Shown here piece after piece: positions 1 to 11,438 of a stretch of 64,000 bases of DNA. The translations under genes were made by a program, and so were the position numbers. Below the pieces are notes generated by a model. The model searched no databases, had not been told where the DNA came from, and worked only from the letters and a program-made list of their open reading frames with translations. Within the stretch, counting starts at the first letter, position 1. Every line of letters starts with the position of its first letter. The DNA is from Omphiscola glabra (Eukaryota; Mollusca; Gastropoda; Lymnaeidae), in assembly GCA_964017045.1 (NCBI GenBank), contig OZ024795.1, forward strand, positions 52,367,350 through 52,431,349, written 5' to 3'.

Positions 1-910
1 AAAATTTCTCTAACTAGGCGTCCGGGGGTCATGTGACTTGGTTGCTGGACTTTTTATCTCCCGCACTAAACGTCCGGCGAGCCGGACGTGTAGACACTGC
101 CTTTTTTTTAAAGTCTGAAGAAGTTCCAACCAACTTTTGTCAGGAACATTTGTAGTCATCATATAAATAATATAAAATATATTATATGGGGAGAGCTCTT
201 CTGTTGTTTTCTAATTGATGAATTTTTGATTATTCATTATGATTATGAGGGTGTTTAAGTCTTAATTGTGTAACAAATTTGTGATGAAGGGAAGGGTGGG
301 GGTGATAAAAAATAGCATGGGCATGACATCATTAATGGATAGCTCATAATAAAGAAAATGTCAACAACTGGATTGCATGCATCCAAATTAATAACCTATG
401 ACTATGAGTACTATTAGGCCAAGTTTATTTAAATTCTTAAAGCCTTTTTTAAAATTCACTGGATAAATTATATATTAAAAAGTAAGTGATATTTTGTGTG
501 TCTTACATATTCATGTGTATAAATTAGCATCTGAAGAGGTAATAATGAGTTTATAATTAAAAACACTAAAAATTATTGCTAATAAATGAGATTTAATTTA
601 ATACACTAAAATATGATATTACAGTAACTTCAGTAACTGTTATTGTAAGTTTAATAGTTAATTTGGCCTGTGTTTAAAACTAATTCAAAGTAAAGAAAAG
701 AATGTAGAGGAAACTGAAAAGTCTATAAAGGTGTATTCCATGGATCAATGCACTTTTTTAAACAAAAATAAAATATTTATTTCACTTTCATTTTACACTG
801 TGGCTTATATTTTTTGTTTTAACTGTAATACAAATTTGCATTATTATCTCATGACTTAATATCACTTTTTTGTTACATTTGTGTACTTACACTTATTTTG
901 ATACTTTCAG
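1..910 (+). other. CPSF4 intron sequence (5' exons lie outside the window)
   Basis: AT-rich sequence with no coding similarity that I can see. It ends in a pyrimidine-containing acceptor (tactttcag, ending at 910) that opens the first visible CPSF4 exon. The first ~35 residues of the protein, expected from the human homologue, are not found here, so the first coding exon is upstream of the window. Bases 1-110 contain a short CCGGCGAGCCGG palindrome that may be the end of a dispersed repeat. Confidence 0.6.
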
Positions 911-3900
911 AATCTGGCGCAGCTATATGTACATATTATCTGACCTCAGTATGTAACAAAGGGGCAGCTTGCCCGTTTAGACACATTAAAGGTGATCGAA
1001 GTATTGTTTGTAAACACTGGCTGCGAGGGCTTTGTAAAAAGGGAGATGACTGTGAATTTCTGCATGAATTTGATATGTCAAAAATGCCAGAGTGCTTCTT
1101 CTTTTCCAAATTTGGTTAGTACCCTAAGGCATTTTAAAAAATTTAGATTATATGAATCTTATAATGCCCATATAAAAGTTTCAAAAGTTTTGCTTTTGCA
1201 TTGTCCACATTTTTCTATCTTTATTTGATATTTTTCAATTTAATTTTGAAACATGTTTTTTGCTTCTGCCAAAATTTATATTTATCACCTTGCACATTAC
1301 AGTGTATTATTTTATGGTGTGTCCTCCTTATATGGTGGCACCATATTCTAATATATTTTTACTATAAAGTCAGTAAAAAAAAAAAGTAGCTACATTTCGT
1401 TTTTGGAGAAAAAATTTGATACCCTTTAAACAATTATTGAAATCATAGAAAAAATATTTATAAAATTCTGGGATTTATAGGTTGAATGTCTTAAAAGGCT
1501 CTCAGGTGTCATTATTCTTTTCACTCTTATAAACTTTAATTGTGGTTATCAAAAACAAGTAATTTGAGGTATTACCACTTTGGCACATGTTTATTAAACA
1601 ATATAATTTCAGGTCAATGCAGCAATAAAGAATGCCCATTTCTTCACATTGATCCACAGAACAAAGTGAGAGACTGTCCTTGGTATGACAGGGGATTCTG
1701 TAGACATGGTAAGCTGAGAATTTTATACTTACTAGTTCAATTTATTTTTGCTTTTTTCTGAAATTGACCCACACCTGCCATTACAGCCCTTTTTTGCCCT
1801 TCCAAATTTCCACACATGCGTGCCTTCTGCCCCAGATGGCAGCGTAACACATTAGTTGCTGGTGCCATACATTCATCTGCTAAAATTTACTGCTGCCCCT
1901 CTCGAGTATAACATTGTAAAATTATTTCATTTAAAAATTATGAGTGTTAAAAGTTCTGAATGACTTTACAAGCTAATACGAAGTTTACTGGACTAGCAAG
2001 TTGAAACGTAATTTAAAAATCAATACTTGGGCATCAGTATATAATAGTATCAGTGGGCGAATTTGACCATGGTTATGCTTAGTGAACTTGAGAAAATATA
2101 TTGATAATCAGTTTCAGATATATTTAAAGCGTAATTTCTTTTTAAACAAATTAAATGTAAATTTCTAAATAAAGTGTATGCCCTGTTGATTATGTTTGTG
2201 AGATAGTTTACATCAAAAGTAAATTAAGCTAGACTGGGTTTTGAATCTAGGAAACTTAATTTATAAATGGACCTAATCCCTTTATGTTTAATAATATAAT
2301 TCTAGTAGAGCAATAATTGATGTTAAAGATGATAATTTAAATGTTGATTTCATTTTGAATTTTTACAAGTTGTTAAAATTTATCTTCAGGACCAAATTGT
2401 AAGAACCGTCACGTGAGAAGAGTTATTTGCCAGTGCTATCTCAATGGTTTCTGTTTAGATGGTCCCAACTGTAAATATGTTCAGTAAGTGCCTTTTCAAA
2501 CAAATTCTATGAACTTGGTATTCTCACATATTTTTTTAAAAGCAACATTTCATAACTTCTATTTAAAAAATTGCTTAAATTATTTTTTAAAGTTCAATCT
2601 CAGTTTAATTTTAACGATGAACAATTTGCTTTCTTATAAGTTTATATGTACATTTAGAAATCAGCTCACTGAGAAAAAAAAATTTTTTTAAAAATTTACT
2701 TTTATTTAGTACCTGACTCAAATATTTAGCCTGCAACTATATGGAATGTCTTTCATACTTCTGTTGCATATTTTAACTAACTGTGCTATACATAATATTA
2801 GATAAATATAAAGGTGTGGCTCCCAACCTGTGGTCCCAACATCAAAATGGATTTTAAAGATTTTTAAAGGAGGCTGCAGAGCCTGAATTCTTACCATATT
2901 TTAAAAAACAATTATGGATCAAAGTGTAACAGTGGTTCATAGGCCTTTTGAGTATTGAAAACGGGGCTGTCGTTTCTTATGGAAGGGGCCACTGATATAA
3001 TGGCTCTATCATCAGATTTAAACTAATGCCGTTTTTCATGTGGAAATAATAAAAATATGTAAAATATCTGTCATCATGTTTTTATATTGTTTTTATTTAG
3101 TCCTTCCTTCAAGATACCAGACCCAGATCCAATCTTTGCCCAGAAGAAGCAATCCATTGTTTGCCACTTATGTATGCAGCCAGGGCACAAGGCCATCCAG
3201 TGTCATGCCGCTAAACAAGCAGGGGTCAGTCAAACCGGTTATATATTTCATTAGTAATTGTTAATTTCATTAGAATGTGTCAATAACTATTCAGTTGTAG
3301 TCTCCTGCTTTTAATGCTCAAACAGTTTAAACATTGGAGTTGTTAAAAATGTGTATGTTGTCAGTGGTCAGGACAATTTGTATTCAGTGGTGGGCCTATG
3401 GGCATGTGACGGAACAGGGTCCCAGATACAGTGACTAAATCAAGAAAAACAAACATTTTTAGTCATTGCAATGACACAATTTGGACATGTCACACCACCT
3501 AGAAAATTTTTTAGGACCACCACTGCTTGTAATATAAGATAAATTATTGTTGAATACTAACAAGCCCCTCAAAAGCTGAAATTGTCTTTAGCCTACCAAG
3601 TTTCCATTCTAAATTATATTCCCTGCGGCAAGGAGCAGGTGTGAAATTACTAGTTTAGGTGTAGGGTACATTTGGTTGATATAACTTTAAGATACTGTGG
3701 AGTGTTCAGACCTTGGTAGTCGACCTGTGTAGTACAGGAGTGGGGGGAAATCCCACATCACGGTAACTGACCCACGGTTAATGTCCATTTAAATGGCGGT
3801 GGGCTTTAGAGAAAATTTTAGTATCAGTCCGGACTGGTGGAAACCGACCAACTGACCAAAGGTTCAAGCGCATCAGATTGCCCCGAGACGACCTTTGCTT

Positions 3901-5245
3901 ATGACCAATTACACAGTGGGAAAATTTAAGTGCCTGAGATATATGAATAAGATTAAAGCCTTGGGAAGGAATCTCTTGGGACAAGGGACTTATAAAAGGG
4001 ACAGTTAGATGGGACTAGAGGGAGTAGAACTCAGCCGGACAGGAGTAGAGGACAGACGAGAGAAACCATTAACAAAAGAGATAGAGACAAACCGGGACAA
4101 TCGGAGCTGAGTACGACAGAGAGAGAAAGTGAATTCAATGTAGAAGACAAATAAAAGTTCAAAGACTATAACCATCGTTGAGTTGTCGGATTGGTGAAAT
4201 GCAAGTGACAATTGAAGCAGGTGTTACCATCCAACAATGAAATTAAATAGAAATCGAAGTAGAACAGAGACGGCATAGGTTCTCTACAATATTAAATCAG
4301 CCACTGAAGTCTCCATTCATTAATTGAAAGGCTAATGTCTTCTATTCCTATTATGAAATTCTACAATGAGAGCATTTTTCAGTTTAATAATATCTAGAGG
4401 TATCCATGGTCAGCACTGAACCAGTCTAAAATTTTGGAACGTGTCAAAATTTTAACCTGTTGTTTTCACTCTAATATTTCAAGTCCCTGGATGACCCGTC
4501 AGTTCAACATCAGTATCAGGTAGCCCAACAAAATCACATGCAACATCAGCAGCAGCATCAACACCAACAGACGAATCAAATGCCACAGCAGAGAGAACGA
4601 AGACCATTAGATCAGATCACATGCTTTAAAGTAATTATCTTCACTCTAGTGAACAGTTCATTTGTATACATTTATTTGCTTTTAACATGTTTTTTTTAGA
4701 AGCTATGAAAATATATTTTACATGTTAAAGGTTTAATTAAGTTTATTTTTTTTAAAGCATACCTATTGCTACTTACAATACAAATACCTTGATGAAGACA
4801 TGTGATGTACCTTTTTTATTTTTATTTAACCATTCATGTCTGGGTTTAATATTTTATTCTTTAAATTCTCTATAAGCAGAATTTTTTTTTTTTTAAATCT
4901 CAATAAATCCATTTTTATCTTCTAGTATGACACTTTGATGTAAATTCTTTATTTCATATTTTAATGAAAATTGAGACAGAACCAGAATACTGTAATTAGC
5001 ATTGCTTAGTAAAGTTAATATCAAACATACTTTTTGACAGCTTTGGTTCATCTCTTTGTAATTAGAAATATTTGTATTTACAAATAACTTATCATTTTAC
5101 TGCAATAAACATTTAATCATCTTCTTTACTCCTGCAGTGTGGAGAAAAGGGTCATTTTGCAAACAGATGTCCCAAAGGTCACCTAGCATTCCTGTCTGCT
5201 GCTAACTACGCTGCTAATAATCAGAGTACTGGAAATGTTGCATAG
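911..5245 (+). CDS. CPSF4: Cleavage and polyadenylation specificity factor subunit 4 (CPSF30), 5'-partial, six exons
   Basis: Exons 911-1114, 1613-1708, 2390-2483, 3101-3224, 4484-4630 and 5138-5245 (stop TAG), all with GT-AG introns and matching phases, giving 256 visible residues. CPSF30 is the RNA-binding zinc-finger subunit of the nuclear pre-mRNA 3'-end processing complex that recognises the AAUAAA signal. Five CCCH fingers are visible in order (CX7CX5CX3H type, the third CX8CX4CX3H), with near identity to human around [13 protein letters not shown]. The final His of finger 5 is split across the exon 3/4 junction (CA|T). Two CCHC zinc knuckles follow: [14 protein letters not shown] in exon 4 and [14 protein letters not shown] across exons 5/6. 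The human protein has one and Drosophila Clipper two, as I recall. Between them exon 5 encodes a Gln/His-rich linker. The exon 4 donor was set at GGG|gtcagt because it keeps phase 0 with exon 5; a gttata 10 bp further on would break the frame. The N-terminal ~35 residues are outside the window. The identification is very secure. Confidence 0.96.
3696..4288 (+). mobile_element. Candidate solo LTR in CPSF4 intron
   Basis: This stretch of the 1.26 kb intron 3225-4483 is less AT-rich than its surroundings. It has a promoter-like TATAAAA at 3991-3997 and an AATAAA at 4150-4155, spaced about 155 bp apart as in the U3-R-U5 layout of a retroviral-type LTR. It can be read as beginning TGTGG and ending TACA, but I could not find a matching target-site duplication, so the boundaries are guesses. 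Confidence 0.28.
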
Positions 5246-7140
5246 TTATATATAAAAATAATGAACATAACTCTTCAATGTTATCGACAAGTTTTAGTAA
5301 ATCTCAGAGAAATATGTGTTACAGCTGACAGGTTTGTTGCTGCTGTTAAAATTGTTCACAAGGTTTTACTCTGGTCCTCATGGTACACTAGAGGGGAAAA
5401 AAATCACCAAATGATCTGAGAAACAACAGTAAAACAAATATGGTGCTTAGAATATCGTTGACAATTTTCAGAGCTATTATACAGACTTGTCCTTTGCCCT
5501 CTTAAAAAAATGATTTAACAAAGTGCATGAAAGTATAAATCAAGTGAGGAAATTTTCTTAGAATATTTGTCCAGAACATTGGTATTGAACACATTTAAAA
5601 AAAAATATTATTTCTTATTTTCGATACAAAATTAAATACTGGTAATCATTTCAGAAGTGTTAACTTAAGCTGAGTGTTCTCCCTTATTGTTACAGACCTG
5701 ACATACTTACCAATAATTATTAATGTTGATAATATCAATGATATAGCAATGATATAGCATCGGTTTTACTAATATTGGGGAGGATTCAACAATAATCTGT
5801 AACTATGAAAGCCTTAAATTATATTCACATTTCCTAGGGTACAAAAAAAACAAAAAACTTTTGTTCCTTTAAAAAAAAAAAAGCTATTTCCTCCCTTATG
5901 GTCATGGAAAGTAGCATCATAATTAATGGAGAGTTATTTCATAGAATTCTACGATCTTATCCCTGCATAATTCCAACATAACCCAATTGCCTATTGGATC
6001 AAGATAATTCGTTGTCATTGTATATTATTTGTCTGCATTTAAATGACTTAATTTCTATAAATTAACCAAAAGTAGTTGGTTAGTGAATCAGTATATCTTA
6101 TTTTAAAAGTGTAGAGATCTTTGAACATGCTCAATGCTATCACTTCTAAGATCACCAGTTCTAATTATCACTTGATTTATTTGTTAAGTGGCTACTGTTT
6201 TCTATTTGCTAAGCTTTGATTTCTACTTTGCTTATGTAGCCATACTATCCAGAAGTGGATACAGGTAGCACCTGGGCATGTGGCCTTGATATGGCTTTTG
6301 GAACTCCTCTTGATTATATAGAGGATGTGAATATTTTAAAATACACATCTAACCTCTGTTGATATTTTTTTATTTCACACACCCCTCACCATTCTCCAAT
6401 TTTTTTGTCTTGTTTGGTCACTGCATATATCACAATGTTCTGAGGTTAGACCGCTCCTGATTATAAGCTGCATCTTTAAAGTATGGGACTATTTTAGTTT
6501 TGTTTTGTTGCAACATCCAGATTTTAGGCCGCACTCCTTGTTTAAAGACTTACATGTACTCAGAACAATGCTGTGTATGGAGTTATTGAGGGGGTTATTG
6601 TGATTCAGTATAGTAGGCCTAATTATTTTGTTTGAAATAGTTTTAAAACACCTTCTTTTCCAAAAGTCCACATCTCCACATTTCACTTAACTGTGTGCGA
6701 ATTTTATGTATAGGACCAGAACTTTGTTTTGACATAATGAATGGATGGAATGATACACGTGGATATGGATTGGCATAAATGAGTGTTTGGTTTGCCAAGT
6801 AGATCGGTGAATATGGTTCCTGTACTCACTGCAAAGTACTTGTAAATATTGTTTGTCATGTACATAGGCACTTGAGGGCTGAATGTGTTCATCAGCAGTT
6901 TGGAGATGATTTGGGAAAGTTGAATATGTAGTACATATGTACACTGGCATTTTTGTATGTAAATTTATCAGGTTTTTTACCTCTAAAGATTGCTGGAATG
7001 TGTGAATCAAATGTTGCAGGCAAATTTAGGGAATTTTTAGTGATATTTGTGACAATTTCATTGTAAATTACATTTATTGGAAAACCCAATTGTTAAGAAA
7101 TAATTTGTTAATAATACAATAAATGTTCTTCCTGTTTTTG
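5246..7140 (+). other. Probable CPSF4 3' UTR with polyadenylation signal
   Basis: AT-rich, non-coding sequence directly after the CPSF4 stop. A canonical AATAAA is at 7118-7123, followed by a T/G-rich stretch (cctgtttttg), which makes ~7140 a plausible cleavage site. Where the transcript actually ends is inference; weaker signals nearer the stop could also be used. Confidence 0.5.
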
Positions 7141-7978
7141 ACACAAACCAACATGCTTGTTGTGCAAAATATTTTTGTTATAAAGTCTTAAGGTCAAAAT
7201 ATTATATTACTTATATCAGGGGTTCTTAACCAGATGGAAAAACCCTAAAAATCAGGTTTATGTGCATTTTTAAAATAAATGTTATCATGTTGGGGCTGTG
7301 GGAAATGTTTTAAAATTGAGATGGAGATGTGGGAAAAATTTTTTTAACGAGGGGGTGCATCTAAAAACCACAGATTTACATTATATACAAATGCTTAAAA
7401 ATACATTCAAAGAAATTCAACCAAGTGGGGGGGGGGGGGGGCATCAATTATTTTGACTGGGTGGGAGAGAGAACAGTTGGGCACTGATAATGGAATTCCT
7501 TTAGGCCCCTATCAAACATTGTTTTGTGCACGCTCATAATTAAACACACAAACTAAAGTAATGATAGTAATACAAAGTAACTATATTTTTTTAAATGACT
7601 CTATTCTGGACGTCAGCGTGTTTCATTGATGCTTGACTTTCCTAAAGAATTATTATTCGTCGGACAAAAATAGGAGCTTCAAGCAACCCATATTGTTAAT
7701 AGATATTGAAAGATCTTAAGGCAATTTAATTTTATTTAAAAGTCTTATTATAAGCAGGCCCCCCCCCTCCCCCCAAGAAATAGTCTGAAAGAAACACTGT
7801 TAATAAGGCATGGGCCAAACTGGGCTCCAGAGCTTTTCGTAGCCTTACTTGAATATGTTAGAAAGAATTTGGGGGGGGGGGGGGCGGGGCCTCAGAGCAT
7901 TACTTATGTCCAGAGCCCCCAATTGCTGTTAATACGGCCTTGACGTATCCTATACAAAATCCTAACACAGACTCATGG
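7141..7978. other. Intergenic sequence with MITE fragments and poly-G/C tracts
   Basis: No gene seen. At 7217-7231 lies CAGGGGTTCTTAACC, which looks like one terminus of a hAT-type MITE; its reverse complement recurs at 38750-38764. Runs of 10 or more G or C occur near 7428, 7760 and 7871. Confidence 0.4.
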
Positions 7979-7986
7979 TGTGTGTC

Positions 7987-8144
7987 CAGTGGCGTGGCAA
8001 GGGGGTGGATCATGCCCCGGGCGCTACTCACAAAAGGGCGCCAAATGGTATATTTTACATATAATATTGAAATTTTTTCAAATAGGGGGGTGGCGCTAAA
8101 AAGGTATTGTGCCCCGGGCGCGAGTTAAGCTCGCTACGCCACTG
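7987..8144. mobile_element. hAT-like MITE, family 1 (CAGTGGCGTRGC termini), complete
   Basis: A 158-bp element beginning CAGTGGCGTGGC and ending GCTACGCCACTG, an imperfect 12-bp terminal inverted repeat. It is flanked by an exact 8-bp duplication TGTGTGTC at 7979-7986 and 8145-8152. The 8-bp duplication and CAG-type ends are hAT hallmarks. There is no coding capacity. A closely similar copy sits at 40410-40580, sharing the TGCCCCGGGCGCTACTCACA segment. Confidence 0.85.
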
Positions 8145-8173
8145 TGTGTGTCTCTTTTCCTTGTTTTCAAGAT

Positions 8174-8366
8174 GGCTTTCGACAGCTTAGAGACAGACGC
8201 CCCTGTGACATCCGGAGGCACGACAGCATATCCCAGGCTTTCGACAGCTTAGAGACAGGCGCCCCTAGAGACAGACGCCCCTGTGACATTCTCAGGCACT
8301 ACAAAATATCCCAGGCTTTCGACAGACGCCCCCGTGACATTCTCAGGCACTACAACATATCCCAAA
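8174..8366. repeat. Degenerate tandem repeat (CTTTCGACAG... units)
   Basis: About three imperfect copies of a ~60-bp unit containing ctttcgacag, cagacgcccctgtgacatt and caggcactac. They are open in several frames, but nothing resembles a protein family. Confidence 0.6.
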
Positions 8367-8417
8367 GAGTTTTCAGAAATCGCATGACTAAATTCAACAT
8401 TGAGACAGGGGTCATCG

Positions 8418-8560
8418 ATAAATGACGTCACGCATCGAAAGGTTGGGGGGGGGGGGGGTCACGAATTTGTGACAATGTATTCTGAGGGTGTCGAAATTGC
8501 GTGATGATGGGGGAGGTGGGGTAAATTCTGCCAAATACCTAATAGCGTGACATCATTTAT
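8418..8560. repeat. Short inverted-repeat element with TGACGTCA-type arms
   Basis: The left arm ATAAATGACGTCACGC (8418-8433) is the near-perfect reverse complement of GCGTGACATCATTTAT (8545-8560). The ~110 bp between the arms is G-rich. It looks like a small non-autonomous element. I could not define a target duplication. Confidence 0.45.
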
Positions 8561-8599
8561 TCCCCCTTACCCCTTTTCTTTTTTTTTTTTTTGCCACAA

Positions 8600-8965
8600 T
8601 AGTGGGGGGAGTGAATACAGTCTCACTTATTTATTTGTTTGTCTTTTTCCTTCTCACTGGCAATGGACACGCTCTTGGTACAATCTGCGCGATGGAAGAG
8701 GCGATCCATTCAATGGAGGCTCCCAGCGAGGGTTGGGGATTTGGACAAGGGGCTGCGCCGTCCAACAAGCACAACGTGGCCACGGCACCCAGGCAAAGGC
8801 GAAGAGTCACTTTTACAATATGCCATAAAAAGAAGCAGGCTGTGGGGGGGGGGGGTATAGCTTCAGTTGAGGGCAAAACCATTGTGAAAGATATCCCATG
8901 GGAGCCAGAATGATCAGTACATTGATCGTGGACCCTCAAGATATAGAAGAAGAAGAAAAAAATGA
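8600..8965 (+). other. GC-richer relic ending in an (AAG)n-like tract
   Basis: The composition differs from the flanks, and the segment ends in agaagaagaagaaaaa, as the 3' end of the 15167-18345 retrotransposon does. It could be a decayed non-LTR 3' fragment. No protein domain is recognisable in any frame. Confidence 0.25.
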
Positions 8966-9048
8966 CACACCAATAAGGCATCTGGAAATTTACTTATACT
9001 TATAGGCCTACAAAGTGTTTAATGAGGGATCTTTAGAATCTTCTAGGG

Positions 9049-9235
9049 CAGTGGTTCTCAACCTTCCTAATGCCGCAACCATTTAATACAGTATTTCAGG
9101 TTGTGGTGACCCCCAACTAAAAAATATTTTCGTCTCCATTTCATACAAATGTGTTTTCCGGTGGTCTTAGGCGACCCCTTTGTAGGGGTCGTTCGACCCC
9201 CAAAGGGGTCGCGACTTACAGGTTGAGAACCGCTG
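9049..9235 (-). mobile_element. SPIN-like hAT MITE, copy 1 (reverse orientation)
   Basis: Termini are CAGTGGTTCTCAACC and GGTTGAGAACCGCTG, with an exact 8-bp duplication TTCTAGGG at 9041-9048 and 9236-9243. Inside are the gggtcgc and gttcgaccccc segments shared with the copies at 41007, 52701, 53455 and 62725. The family resembles, as I remember it, the non-autonomous SPIN hAT elements known for cross-phylum horizontal transfer. Confidence 0.85.
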
Positions 9236-10229
9236 TTCTAGGGAAAGAAAGTCTTATTTGAAGAGCTATGATACCGATCTGACGGGACATTTATTCAAAT
9301 ACGGTATCAGGTACAACACTGGAGACGACTTGGGTTGGTCAGTAGAATGTCAGCAATCTCACTTCCCAGGACAGCACTCACGTCGACGGCTCATAGAAAA
9401 CTGAATCGAAGTATTTATTTTAATGCAAATAACCACATCAATTGGTGTACCTCGTGTGGTACGAAGAGATGGCGGGCAACTGCAATTTTGAGAAATCGCT
9501 CCGAGTGGCATTTAGTTAGTCATAATTCATATAAAGTCAATTTCTTATTATTTCATTATATCGCAGAATTCGGAATTATTTATTGGAAAGAATGAGTGAT
9601 ACCAGGAAGAGACAGGAAAGACCAAGTCCCATATATACATAAATTATATAAGAAGTCTGCCATCAGAAATTAACAATGGTTATCATTACTACTCATACAC
9701 TATGAAAGATAATCAAGGTTAATTTGCTATTTTGTTTCGTCAGTCATTTGTTGTGTAAATTTTAGTTAACAAAGATGGCGCCTTTCATTGACTTCATCAA
9801 GTTCACCAGTTTCTCGATTGCATAAACTTAGTTTGAAATTTACAACAAATACAAATTTATTTTTAGTAAGCCCGATACCATTTATACGTGTCAGTAATTT
9901 GATAACCTACATTTACTCTGATTTTGCATAATAGTAATATTTAGGCAGCCTAGCAGTGGCTATAGTCTATGTCTATATAAATATAGTGAGTCGGACCCTG
10001 GCAGAAGTGAGAGTGAGAGGTTGAGATTAACAAAATATATTATATAACATGATTCGTCAATTATCTTTCTTTCATTTGATACCAAATTTTGTCTTACAAA
10101 CCCTACAATAATATTTTAAATATTTTTTATTAATAAACCCAACCTCTCACTTCTGATACCCAGGTCCAAATTCAAATAGCCACAGCCTTTAACTTGGTAA
10201 ATTTTTAGAAAGATATCCGCGTCTTTTAA

Positions 10230-10306
10230 CATGGCCGCCATCTTGGTTGCCCCGACCCGCAAACTTTTACGTGTTCACGGGTCGGGACAACCAAGATGAC
10301 GGCCGT
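10230..10306. repeat. Long imperfect hairpin (inverted repeat, ~30-bp arms)
   Basis: The left arm starting CATGGCCGCCATCTTGGTTG (10230 onward) pairs with the right arm ending CAACCAAGATGACGGCCGTG (to 10307), with a loop of about 17 bp. The arms are GC-rich in AT-rich surroundings. It may be a MITE or a palindromic remnant. Confidence 0.7.
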
Positions 10307-10872
10307 GGAAAAATAAAATAACTCATGTTTTTGCTAAAATTATGAATAAAAAGTTTTTTAAAATGAAAAAATGATCTAAATCTATCCCTCACCCTAACCT
10401 GAACCCTAAATTTCTCCCTAACAGGGTTTTGACCCTATCGGAACCAGCGTTTTGACACTCTCCTTAGCCTAACGTGGCGGTGGAAAACAAAGAAAAGTGG
10501 CCAAAATTAATTATAAAATAAAGAAGTAATGAAAACCCAACTTACATTTTCATGGAATACACTTTTACACACTTTATTTCAGGTTCCAACGAAAAGAATA
10601 TCCAAAAATTAATGAAACACGAATAAAACACGTGTGGTCATCATGGCAGACGACATAAAATACTAAATCAGCCAACCAATCAAATTTTATCATTATATTT
10701 AATCAACCAATAAAAATTTAATTAAAAATCATGCCATCGTAATTTAAGGAAAATATAACTCTAATAAAAAAAATAAGGGGAGTGAATCCACGCAAATGAC
10801 GTCACGGATACGCTTGTAAAAATCAGCCTTTAACTTTAATATTTTTTTGGCAGAGTAAAAAATCTGAAATCT

Positions 10873-10919
10873 GGCCACGCTATAGAAAACTACCCATAAT
10901 AATAATAATAATAATAATA
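10873..10919 (+). repeat. Retroposon 3' end with (AAT)n tail
   Basis: The segment cacgctatagaaaactaccc followed by (AAT)n matches, in reverse complement, the end of the insertion at 28422-28633. A shared 3' end plus a simple-repeat tail suggests a LINE or SINE family. Confidence 0.55.
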
Positions 10920-11438
10920 TAATTGTTTGTAATTGTACAATAATATTTTGTCTTCATGTCTTCAAAGTACCTGTCGTGGAAAAAAAAAAGAGTGTAAGTA
11001 GTAAAAGAATTATTTAAATTCATTTTGGGTTAAGTGACAATTTTGTCAAAAAAATAACCAGGTCATTTAACCATTTCGCTGCAGCGCAACGCACAGTACG
11101 TTCATCCGCGTGCTAAAAAGCACATACAAACATGCTGTGTGTTGTTTCAATATCATGTTTTTTCATTGCTATTTCTCGGTTCAACTTTTTAAGAGCTATT
11201 TACAGCTATTTTTTAATTAGACTTTTTATGACTTTTTGTTTTAGAACAGTGGAGAAACGCATAAATCATTTAAAGAAAATTAATGTAACTCCTATATATA
11301 TATTTTTTAGGTATTAAAATTTCAAATTTTGTTGTGCACTTATTTACAAAGTAAGCTGTTATTATTAATATTATGAAATGTCTGATATAACTTTTAAAAA
11401 TTTAATAAGATCTAATTCTATTTTCAGATACTGCCATC

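Larger units (their letters stand above)
9244..11427. other. Intergenic region upstream of the hydrolase gene
   Basis: AT-rich and mostly unique-looking. It holds a long hairpin (10230-10306), a retroposon 3' tail (10873-10919) and, at 10384-10420, a few degenerate CCCTAA-like words. The 5' UTR exon(s) and promoter of the next gene should lie here or inside an intron, because its ATG exon is preceded by a good acceptor; I cannot place them. Confidence 0.4.

Noticed and set aside
3231..3240. Alternative CPSF4 exon 4 donor (accg|gttata)
   Set aside because: Leaves one extra base, which breaks the frame into exon 5; the gtcagt donor at 3225 keeps the phase.
8631..8981. Overlapping open frames in both strands near 8.6-9.0 kb as a small gene
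   Set aside because: No family resemblance, crosses a G-run, and ends in an AAG-rich tail suggesting a repeat relic.
10384..10420. CCCTAA-like words as an interstitial telomere
   Set aside because: Only a few degenerate copies; no regular array.
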